Below, in pieces: positions 1 through 4,785 of a DNA stretch of 6,240 bases. Every line of letters starts with the position of its first letter. Within the stretch, counting starts at the first letter, position 1. The position numbers were made by a program, and so were the translations under genes. Source of the stretch: CAVSUR01 sp052143655 (lineage in GTDB: Bacteria; Actinomycetota; Actinomycetes; Streptosporangiales; Streptosporangiaceae); assembly GCA_052143655.1 (NCBI GenBank), contig JBKQSL010000374.1, positions 1-6,240 of the forward strand, in the 5' to 3' direction. The notes below the pieces were generated by a model, which had not been told where the DNA came from, ran no database searches, and worked only from the letters and a program-made list of their open reading frames with translations.

Positions 1-333
1 CAGGGCCCGCATCAGGATGCGGGTCTGCGGCTGCACGCCTTCCACGGCCGAGATCACCAGCACGGCCCCGTCGAGCACGCTCAGCGCGCGCTCCACCTCG
101 GCGATGAAATCCGGGTGGCCCGGCGTGTCGATCAGGTTGACGGTGATCCCGCCGACCGGGAACGACACGACCGCGGACCGGATCGTGGTGCCGCGCTGGC
201 GCTCCAGCGCGAGCGAGTCAGTCTGCGTGGTTCCGTCATCGACGCTGCCAAGCTCGCCGATCACGCCCGCCGTGTACAGCAGCCGCTCGGTGAGCGTGGT
301 CTTGCCGGCGTCTACATTTTCCCCGCGCTGCAT
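1..333 (-). CDS. Tet(M)/Otr(A)-type ribosomal protection GTPase, N-terminal part (runs off left edge; abnormal N-terminus)
   Basis: The visible 111 residues are the start of a translational GTPase related to EF-G. The best match I recognise is the tetracycline-resistance ribosomal protection family (TetM/TetO/OtrA), whose members dislodge tetracycline from the 30S A site. Seen in the sequence: a P-loop ending VDAGKTTLTERLL (residues 7-19), the switch I stretch ERQRGTTIRSAVVSF around residues 45-59, and the G3 motif DTPGHPDF at about 69-76, followed by EVERALSVLDGAV. The family normally begins with about 8-10 residues forming strand beta-1 and then AHVDAGKT. Here only MQRGE precedes NVDAGKT, so beta-1 and the small first P-loop residue are missing. 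No ATG, GTG or TTG lies upstream in frame before a stop, and there is no clear ribosome binding site before the ATG at 333. The gene may be a 5'-damaged pseudogene or carry a sequence error. The family call is firm; functionality is not. The remainder lies outside the window. Confidence 0.85.
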   Translation of the reverse strand, partial: MQRGENVDAGKTTLTERLLYTAGVIGELGSVDDGTTQTDSLALERQRGTTIRSAVVSFPVGGITVNLIDTPGHPDFIAEVERALSVLDGAVLVISAVEGVQPQTRILMRAL

Positions 334-557
334 CGTAGGGACAGGCCCGGGGCCAGCCGCAACCGGTTTTCCCGGCCGCCGCGGCGCGCGAGAGCGGGGC
401 GCGAGGCCCGCCTGGTCAGCTGCGAGGCTGGTCAGGACGCTATCCGGCCAGGCCGCAGGGAAATATACTCATGGCCTGCGGCCGCGCCCGCGGGGGCCTT
501 GCATGGGATCGCGGGCCGGCTCGATGCGTGATGGCTTGCGCTGGATCGGACCAGGAG
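334..557. promoter_or_regulatory. Divergent intergenic region between the GTPase gene and the cold-shock gene
   Basis: This 224-base stretch carries no convincing gene. It must contain the promoters of the two divergent neighbours. The only AT-rich patch is at 460-472, where TATACT (464-469, plus strand) and TATATT (467-462, minus strand) resemble -10 hexamers facing opposite ways. I see no good -35 box for either. If used, they give a leader of roughly 80 bases for the cold-shock gene and about 120 bases for the GTPase gene. A perfect inverted repeat (451-459 with 475-483) brackets the patch. The direct repeat CTGGTCAG (412-419 and 428-435) lies within the presumed GTPase leader. Confidence 0.5.
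451..483. repeat. Perfect 9-base inverted repeat around AT-rich core (operator-like)
   Basis: GGCCGCAGG at 451-459 is exactly complementary to CCTGCGGCC at 475-483. The 15-base spacer holds both candidate -10 hexamers. The axis is near 467, which suits either a dimeric repressor acting on both divergent promoters or an RNA hairpin at the 5' end of a transcript. Which of these applies is inference; the repeat itself is directly visible. Confidence 0.55.
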
Positions 558-986
558 ATGCGGACAGGCAGGGTACTGCGGTTCGACGACGTCCGGGGGT
601 ATGGGTTCATCGCCCCCGACGGCGGCGGTGAGGACGTGTTCGTGCACGTCAACGAGCTCGTGTCGGGCCGGGAGACGTTCGTTACCGGCGCCTCGGTCAC
701 CTTCGAGGTGACCGAGGGGGAGCGCGGGCTGAAGGCCTACGCGGTCCGGGTGGTCGACGGCGACGCCCGCCCTGCGCCCGCCGGCCCGGGCAACGGGAGC
801 CCCGCCGCCCGCGCCGCCGGCGACGACGAGGACATGTGCGATCTGCTCTCGTATGCCGAGTGCTCGCATGAGCTGACCGAGATCCTGCTGACCGCCGTGC
901 CCACGCTGACGGGTGAGCAGATAGTCCAGCTTCGCCAGCGGCTGCTCCGGTTCGCCCAGGACCACGGCTGGGCGTCCGACCAGTAG
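558..986 (+). CDS. Cold-shock-domain protein with extra C-terminal domain
   Basis: The 142-residue product starts with a cold-shock (OB-fold) nucleic-acid-binding domain at about residues 1-67. The RNP1-like motif RGYGFIAPDG (13-22) and RNP2-like motif VFVHV (27-31) supply the aromatic residues that stack on single-stranded RNA or DNA. A classical Csp ends near residue 67. This one continues through an Ala/Pro/Gly linker (68-87) and a short acidic stretch, GDDED (88-92), into a roughly 50-residue helical domain, MCDLLSYAECS to QDHGWASDQ (93-142). I recall the same two-part layout in other actinobacterial cold-shock proteins; the function of the tail is unknown to me. The start was chosen because homology begins with MRTGRVLRF. 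The AGGAG at 553-557 abuts this ATG, too close for a normal ribosome binding site, so an upstream start at 531 (nine extra residues) remains possible. It is probably a cytoplasmic RNA chaperone. It converges with the next gene, leaving a 27-base gap. Confidence 0.9.
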   Translation: MRTGRVLRFDDVRGYGFIAPDGGGEDVFVHVNELVSGRETFVTGASVTFEVTEGERGLKAYAVRVVDGDARPAPAGPGNGSPAARAAGDDEDMCDLLSYAECSHELTEILLTAVPTLTGEQIVQLRQRLLRFAQDHGWASDQ

Positions 987-998
987 CCGTCCAGGTCA

Positions 999-1011
999 GC
1001 CCGGGCCGGGC
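999..1011. terminator. Short GC-rich hairpin between convergent genes
   Basis: In the 27-base gap between the convergent stop codons, GCCCG at 999-1003 can pair with CGGGC at 1007-1011 around a 3-base loop. There is no T-tract, and such short GC palindromes are common in DNA of this composition. It may assist termination on either strand, but this is a weak call. Confidence 0.25.
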
Positions 1012-1013
1012 GG

Positions 1014-2405
1014 TCAGCCGGGCAGGCTCTCGACCGCGCCGTCGGCGATGGCGCGGACCAGCTGGGCGTGATCGCGGTCGTTCTGGTCGGCGTAGCTGCG
1101 CGCGAACTCGCTGACCGCCGCGGTGAACTTGTGCCCGCGGCCGATGTAGCCGCTGATCGCGACCGGATCGCCGGAGCGGGCATGGGCGCGGGCCAGCGCC
1201 TCGCCGCACGCGGTCGCGAACTCGGCCAGCCGGGGAGCGATCAGGTCCGTGCTCGGGATGATCTTCATGTCCCGGAACTGCCGCACGTAGTAGTCCCGGC
1301 CGTGCAGCGATCCCCAGCCGACGAAGATGTCGGTGGCGCTCTGCACCAGCCGCTTGCCGCTGATTACCCGCGCGCCGTGATGGCCGGGCCGGGCCGGCTG
1401 GGCGTGCTGCTCGTACACCGACGGCCCGGCCTGCTTGACTTGCAGGAACAACGGGTCCGCGCCGGTGCGCCCCGCCAGCAGCACCAGGTACACCCGCATG
1501 CCCACGCTGCCCACCCCGACCACCTGCCGTACCGTGTCGACCTCGGTGAACCGGTCGAACAGGGCCCGCCGGTCCTCCTGGAGCGTCAGCCGGTACCCGG
1601 CCAGCAGCTCGCCGACCAGGTCGGCCTGCTCGTCGTCGCTGATCGTGATGCGCAGCGGGGGATCGACGGTGATCCGCGGGCGGCCGTGCGCCATGGTGGT
1701 GAGCTTGCGGAACGCCCCCCGGCTGGTGCGGCGCTCGCGCTTGCGCTCGATGTGCACCTTCACCCGGTCCCGGTCGGCCGGCTGGAAGTACCCGACCAGC
1801 CGGTCAGCGTGCGTTCCGTCGTACCAGATGTCCAGCTCAGGCATGGTGGCGTACTGCCGCATCCGGCGCTGGTACGCCTCGACCCCGGCGGCTACCGCGG
1901 CGGCGCCCCGGGCCGGCCGAAGCCGGTTCTCCCGCGCCGCGACGACCAGGCTGGCGGCGAACCGCTTGACATCCCACTCGAACGGCCCCGGCAGGGTCTC
2001 GTCGAAGTCCCGCAGGTCGAAGTACAGGTTCCGCTCCGGCGTGGCCCACAGGCCGAAGTTCAGCACGTGCGCATCGCCGCACAGCTGCACGGTCAGCCCG
2101 CTGTCGGGCTGGGCGGCCAGGTCGGCGGCCATCACCGCGGCGGCGCCCCGGTAGTAGTTCCACGGTGAGGCCGCCATCCGCTGATGGCGCAGCGGGACCA
2201 GCTCGGGCACCCGGATGCTGTCCTGCGCCAGGATCGTGGCGAGCGGGTCGTGCCCGCGCTCGCCCTCGTCCCAGTGCCCGAGCGTGCCCCGGCCGGCTCG
2301 CCTGCGGGCGGCCCGCCCGGCCGCCCGGCGCTCCTGGCCGGTGGCCGCCAGGTCGGGCAGGCCCGGCCGCCGCCTGGCCGCGCGGGATGCATGTGGCTGT
2401 GTCAT
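1014..2405 (-). CDS. DUF2252 family protein (kinase-like fold expected)
   Basis: The 463-residue protein belongs to the DUF2252 family, widespread in actinobacteria and without an established reaction. The family is thought to be distantly related to protein kinase/aminoglycoside phosphotransferase folds. Motifs seen in order: PWNYYRG (81-87), CGDAHVLNFG (109-118), DFDET (133-137), FEWDVKRFAASL (142-153), the glycine-rich VVGVGSVGMR (295-304), LQVKQA with Lys324 (321-326), VQSATDIFVGW (354-364), YYVRQFRDMK (372-381) and CGEALARAHARSG (400-412). GDAHxxNFG followed by DFD recalls the catalytic HxD/N and metal-binding Asp arrangement of phosphotransferases, and Lys324 could be the nucleotide-binding lysine. 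These assignments are inference. The first 45 residues or so are Arg/Ala-rich and probably disordered. No signal peptide or membrane segment is seen, so it is likely cytoplasmic. GGGGAG at 2420-2415, nine bases before the ATG, supports the start. It is monocistronic here, convergent with the cold-shock gene. Confidence 0.92.
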   Translation of the reverse strand: MTQPHASRAARRRPGLPDLAATGQERRAAGRAARRRAGRGTLGHWDEGERGHDPLATILAQDSIRVPELVPLRHQRMAASPWNYYRGAAAVMAADLAAQPDSGLTVQLCGDAHVLNFGLWATPERNLYFDLRDFDETLPGPFEWDVKRFAASLVVAARENRLRPARGAAAVAAGVEAYQRRMRQYATMPELDIWYDGTHADRLVGYFQPADRDRVKVHIERKRERRTSRGAFRKLTTMAHGRPRITVDPPLRITISDDEQADLVGELLAGYRLTLQEDRRALFDRFTEVDTVRQVVGVGSVGMRVYLVLLAGRTGADPLFLQVKQAGPSVYEQHAQPARPGHHGARVISGKRLVQSATDIFVGWGSLHGRDYYVRQFRDMKIIPSTDLIAPRLAEFATACGEALARAHARSGDPVAISGYIGRGHKFTAAVSEFARSYADQNDRDHAQLVRAIADGAVESLPG

Positions 2406-2552
2406 GACGGCCGTCTCCCCAGGGTCACGCCCGCCGATGCGGGCACGCTGTGCTTATTCTGACCCAGCGCGGCCCGCTAAACCCGGTCAGCGGCGCGGGA
2501 TGATCAGCGGCCAGAGCGAGTGCACCCGGCTGGCGTCGCTGGAAGCCCGCGG

Positions 2553-2574
2553 GCCGGCCGGATCCGCGGCCGGC
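2553..2574. repeat. Perfect 8-base inverted repeat upstream of the membrane-protein gene
   Basis: GCCGGCCG (2553-2560) pairs exactly with CGGCCGGC (2567-2574) around the 6-base loop GATCCG. It lies about 40 bases upstream of the candidate -10 at 2615. It could be an operator or a structural element that blocks read-through between the divergent genes, but chance is a serious alternative in GC-rich DNA. Confidence 0.35.
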
Positions 2575-2614
2575 GCGCTGATGGCAATCCCCGGTAAAAG
2601 GGATGGCTGCGGAC

Positions 2615-2620
2615 TACCAT
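2615..2620 (+). promoter_or_regulatory. Candidate -10 element TACCAT for a leaderless transcript
   Basis: TACCAT fits TANNNT, and the A of the ATG at 2627 lies 7 bases after its last base. That is the spacing expected if transcription begins on the start codon. No ribosome binding site precedes this ATG at a usable distance (AAGGGA at 2598-2603 is too far), which suits a leaderless message. No recognisable -35 was found. Confidence 0.4.
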
Positions 2621-2626
2621 CAGCGC

Positions 2627-3508
2627 ATGAATCCGCTGTCGGGCGTGCTGGGCGAATCCTGGCAAATGTACCGGGCGCATGCCGCCCACCTGCTGGCCAT
2701 CGCCTTCGTGATCTATCTCGTCGCTGCGATCGTCTCCGGCCTGCTCGGGCTGGCTGGGCTGTTCGGGCAACTGCTGGGCGCCATCGTGGGGCTCATCGCC
2801 GCGTTTCTCGTCCAGGCCGCGCTGGTCAAGGCGGTTCAGGATGTCCGGGACGGCCGGGCGGACCTCTCCCTCGGGGAGACCCTCTCCGCGGCCACCCCGT
2901 TCATCGGGCCAGTGGCCGGGGCGTCGATCCTGGCCGGATTCGCGATCTGGATCGGGCTGATCCTGCTGATCGCCCCGGGCCTGTGGCTGATCACGATCTG
3001 GGCAGTGATCGTCCCGGTGATCATCATCGAGCGGTCCGGGGCGATCGCATCATTCGGCCGCAGCCGCGCGCTGGTGCGCGGCCACGGCTGGAACGTGTTT
3101 GGGACCCTGGTCTTGGTCTTCCTGATCCTGATCGGGGTGGAAATCGTGTTCGGCCTGGTGTTCTCGGTACTGCCGGTGGCGCTGCGCACCGGCCTGACGA
3201 CGGTCATCACCGGGACCCTGATCGCGCCGTTCCTGGCGCTGGTGGTCACGCTGATCTACTACCGGCTCGTCGGCGTCGGCGCTGGCGGCCCCGGCACGGC
3301 TCCCGGTTACGGCTCGCCGCCCGGGGGCGGTTACGGCCCGCCGCCCGGTTACGGCCCGCCGCCCGGCGGCGGTTACGGCCCGCCGCCCGGCGGCGGTTAC
3401 GGCCCGCCGCCCGGCGGAGGTTACGGCCCGCCCCCCGAAGGCGGCTACGGGCCGCCCGGCGGCGCGCCCGGGCCGTCCGGCGGCTACAGCCCGCCGCCGT
3501 CGTCCTGA
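2627..3508 (+). CDS. Multi-pass membrane protein with Gly/Tyr/Pro repeat tail
   Basis: The 293-residue protein is an integral membrane protein of unknown function. I place it loosely with actinobacterial membrane proteins resembling the membrane domain of glycerophosphodiester phosphodiesterases or YciC-like families. A cytoplasmic amphipathic start (MNPLSGVLGESWQMYRAH) is followed by about six hydrophobic segments, near residues 22-45, 47-68, 96-116, 119-135, 158-182 and 190-212. Conserved-looking loops are VQDVRDGRADLSLGETL (69-85 area) and SFGRSRALVRGHGWNVFG (142-159). Residues 217-293 form a low-complexity tail of GYGPPPGG units, likely cytoplasmic and disordered; such tails often mediate self-association or clustering. 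The start at 2627 fits the family N-terminus and a leaderless promoter. An in-frame ATG at 2603 would add eight residues (MAADYHQR) that do not look like part of the family. The stop is 30 bases before the aldolase-family gene, so the two are probably co-transcribed. Confidence 0.88.
   Translation: MNPLSGVLGESWQMYRAHAAHLLAIAFVIYLVAAIVSGLLGLAGLFGQLLGAIVGLIAAFLVQAALVKAVQDVRDGRADLSLGETLSAATPFIGPVAGASILAGFAIWIGLILLIAPGLWLITIWAVIVPVIIIERSGAIASFGRSRALVRGHGWNVFGTLVLVFLILIGVEIVFGLVFSVLPVALRTGLTTVITGTLIAPFLALVVTLIYYRLVGVGAGGPGTAPGYGSPPGGGYGPPPGYGPPPGGGYGPPPGGGYGPPPGGGYGPPPEGGYGPPGGAPGPSGGYSPPPSS
3305..3463 (+). repeat. 24-base in-frame tandem repeat encoding GYGPPPGG
   Basis: Units begin GGTTACGG at 3305, 3329, 3347, 3371, 3395 and 3419, with a diverged unit at 3443. 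Five are 24 bases, the unit at 3329 is 18 bases (it lacks the final GGCGGC), and the last is 21 bases. Units at 3347 and 3371 are identical, and 3395 differs only in its last base, which suggests recent duplication or homogenisation. All length changes are multiples of three, so the reading frame of the membrane protein is preserved. Confidence 0.9.
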
Positions 3509-3538
3509 CCAGCCCGAGCGCAGCCAGGGGGGAGCGCA

Positions 3539-4207
3539 ATGGACAAGGATCTCGCGGGCCAGGTGACCGACATCGCCCGGCGGGTGGTCGCCAGCGGGGC
3601 GATCTCCGCGAACGGGCACGGCAACGTCAGCGTCCGGGTGCCCGGGGCGCAGGAGATGTACTTCACCGCCGGGCCCTCGCTGCGCGATCATCCCGCGTCG
3701 GCGGTGGTCCGCATCGGGCTCGACGGGACGCTCCTGGAAGGCGACCTGCCGCCGATCCAGGGCGCGGTGGTGGCCATGCACACGGCCATGTACGCCGATC
3801 ACCCCGACGTCGGCTGCGTGCTGCACACTCACTCGCCGTACGCGACCGCCTACGCGGTGGCCCGGCGTCCCATCGGCTGCTGGGTCGAGGCGCTGGCGAT
3901 GTTCGGGCTGCCGGACGGCGTGCCGGTGGCCGGGTACGGCCCGCGCGGCTCGGCTGAGGCAGTGGCCGCCATCCGGGCGGCGGTCCAGCCGGGCGTCCCG
4001 GCCGTGCTGCTGGCCAACCACGGCGTCCTGGTCTTTCACCGCAGCCCCGAGCTGGCGATCGTGGTCGGCGGGGTCGTCGAGGAGGCGGCGCAGGCCGGGA
4101 TCAACGCGGGCCACCTGGGCGGCCCGGTGGAGATCGAGCCGGGCCTGCGGGCTGCGGCCCTGCAGCGCGCCATGACCTTCGACGCCCGCGGCACGGTGCG
4201 CGCCTAG
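3539..4207 (+). CDS. Class II aldolase/adducin family protein
   Basis: The 222-residue protein has the class II (zinc) aldolase/adducin fold. Family members include L-fuculose-phosphate and L-ribulose-phosphate aldolases/epimerases and related sugar-acid decarboxylases; the substrate here cannot be named. The motif NGHGNVSVR (25-33) corresponds to the phosphate-binding glycine-rich loop. HTHSPYA supplies metal ligands His96 and His98, and LLANHGVLVF supplies the third, His161. The segment PPIQGAVVAMHTAMY (71-85) is where classical aldolases carry the catalytic Glu four residues before the His (SSEWRFH in FucA). Val occupies that place here and no acidic residue lies nearby, so aldol cleavage by the usual mechanism is doubtful. 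Length is normal for the family. A strong ribosome binding site, AGGGGGGAG at 3526-3534, ends four bases before the ATG. It is the probable second gene of an operon with the membrane protein, and is likely cytoplasmic. Confidence 0.9.
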   Translation: MDKDLAGQVTDIARRVVASGAISANGHGNVSVRVPGAQEMYFTAGPSLRDHPASAVVRIGLDGTLLEGDLPPIQGAVVAMHTAMYADHPDVGCVLHTHSPYATAYAVARRPIGCWVEALAMFGLPDGVPVAGYGPRGSAEAVAAIRAAVQPGVPAVLLANHGVLVFHRSPELAIVVGGVVEEAAQAGINAGHLGGPVEIEPGLRAAALQRAMTFDARGTVRA

Positions 4208-4243
4208 CCGCCCGGGCGGCCAGGACGGTCGGCGGCAGGCTAG
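4204..4243. terminator. Inverted repeat spanning both convergent stop codons
   Basis: CTAGCCGCC at 4204-4212 pairs with GGCAGGCTAG at 4234-4243 as a 9-base-pair stem with one bulged A (4237). Each arm contains one gene's TAG stop: 4205-4207 on plus, 4242-4240 on minus. A competing inner palindrome, GCCGCCCGGGCGGC, occupies 4207-4220. There is no T-tract. It is a plausible bidirectional terminator for the aldolase-family and phosphatase genes. Confidence 0.45.
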
Positions 4244-4785
4244 CCCGCGTCGGCGGCGCGCAGGTCCTTCGGGGTTACGAACGAGGTCAGCCGGGCCTGG
4301 CGCAGCCGCAGGTCCGGCCAGGCGCCGGTCAGTTCCAGCACCGCGATCGCGCCGGTCGGGAACTTGGCCCGGGCCCGGGCCAGCGCGGCCGCGTCCCCGG
4401 CGCCCGGGCGGGCCAGGGCGAGGGCCAGGTCCTGCAGGCCCGGGTTGTGCCCGACGATGAGCAGGGTGCCGGCCTGGCCGCCGGTGTCGCGGATCACCGC
4501 CAGCAGATCGGAGGCCGGGGCCGCGTACACCCGCTCGTCGAACTGGGCCGCCGGCGGCCCGGCCAGCTCCGCAGCCGCGAGCCCCCAGGTCTGCCGGGCC
4601 CGCCGGGCCGTCGAGCAGACGACGCGGTCGGGCTCGCAGCCCGCCGCCTGCAGCCACTGCCCGGCCGCTGGCGCCGCCCGCCGGCCGCGCGGGGCCAGCG
4701 GCCGCTCGTGGTCGGCGATGTCGAGCGGCCAGGCGGACTTGGCGTGCCGCAGCAGGACCAGCCGCCGTGACTTGTCAGCGGTCAT
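4240..4785 (-). CDS. SixA-like histidine phosphatase family protein
   Basis: The 181-residue protein belongs to the histidine phosphatase (phosphoglycerate mutase-like) superfamily, in the short SixA branch. Seen: LVLLRHAKSAW (9-19), where His14 is the residue that becomes phosphorylated and Arg13 binds phosphate; DHERPLAPRGRR (25-36); CSTARRARQT (57-66), with the second conserved Arg; the acidic DERVY (83-87), a candidate proton donor; and VGHNPGLQDL (111-120), with the second catalytic His113. In E. coli SixA removes phosphate from histidines of phosphorelay/PTS proteins; the substrate of actinobacterial members is generally unknown. The protein is cytoplasmic, with no signal peptide. Its ATG lies inside the end of the upstream lyase gene (11-base overlap, 4775-4785), with AGGA at 4796-4793 as ribosome binding site, so translation is probably coupled to that gene. 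It ends convergently with the aldolase-family gene. Confidence 0.92.
   Translation of the reverse strand: MTADKSRRLVLLRHAKSAWPLDIADHERPLAPRGRRAAPAAGQWLQAAGCEPDRVVCSTARRARQTWGLAAAELAGPPAAQFDERVYAAPASDLLAVIRDTGGQAGTLLIVGHNPGLQDLALALARPGAGDAAALARARAKFPTGAIAVLELTGAWPDLRLRQARLTSFVTPKDLRAADAG

Larger units (their letters stand above)
2406..2626. promoter_or_regulatory. Divergent intergenic region between the DUF2252 and membrane-protein genes
   Basis: No gene is supported in these 221 bases. For the minus-strand DUF2252 gene the nearest -10-like hexamer is CAGAAT (2461-2456), without a convincing -35. For the plus strand, TACCAT at 2615-2620 fits the actinobacterial TANNNT -10 pattern. A GC-rich hairpin (2553-2574) and an adjacent palindrome GCCCGCGGGC (2545-2554) sit upstream of it. 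Confidence 0.45.

Noticed and set aside
440..472. A 10-codon minus-strand mini-ORF (MSIFPCGLAG) upstream of the GTPase gene as an attenuator leader peptide
   Set aside because: Its ATG lies at or upstream of the candidate transcription start, it has no ribosome binding site, and it lacks a clear stem-loop arrangement downstream. Not enough support.
1894..2151. Identical 18-base repeat ACCGCGGCGGCGCCCCGG at 1894-1911 and 2134-2151
   Set aside because: Both copies encode RGAAAV within DUF2252. Alanine-rich codons in GC-rich DNA produce such matches by chance, and the copies are not flanked by other similarity.
1068..2168. A 366-residue plus-strand frame opposite DUF2252
   Set aside because: It is a shadow of the DUF2252 coding strand; the translation is repetitive and unrelated to any family I recognise.
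2401..2408. GTCATGAC palindrome over the DUF2252 start codon
   Set aside because: Eight bases is too short to be meaningful alone, and it arises from the codons around the ATG.
3305..3463. The regular repeat as a CRISPR array
   Set aside because: Units are contiguous without spacers, remain in frame and encode a Gly/Tyr/Pro tail, so this is a coding tandem repeat.
2215..3957. A 580-residue open frame on the plus strand from within DUF2252 to within the aldolase gene
   Set aside because: It is out of frame with the membrane-protein and aldolase-family genes, whose domains are clear, and its own translation shows no family.
3050..4657. A 535-residue open frame on the minus strand across the membrane-protein, aldolase and phosphatase genes
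   Set aside because: It has low-complexity Arg/Ala/Gly composition and runs through three recognised genes, including the antisense of the 24-base repeat. This is typical of GC-rich DNA lacking stops.
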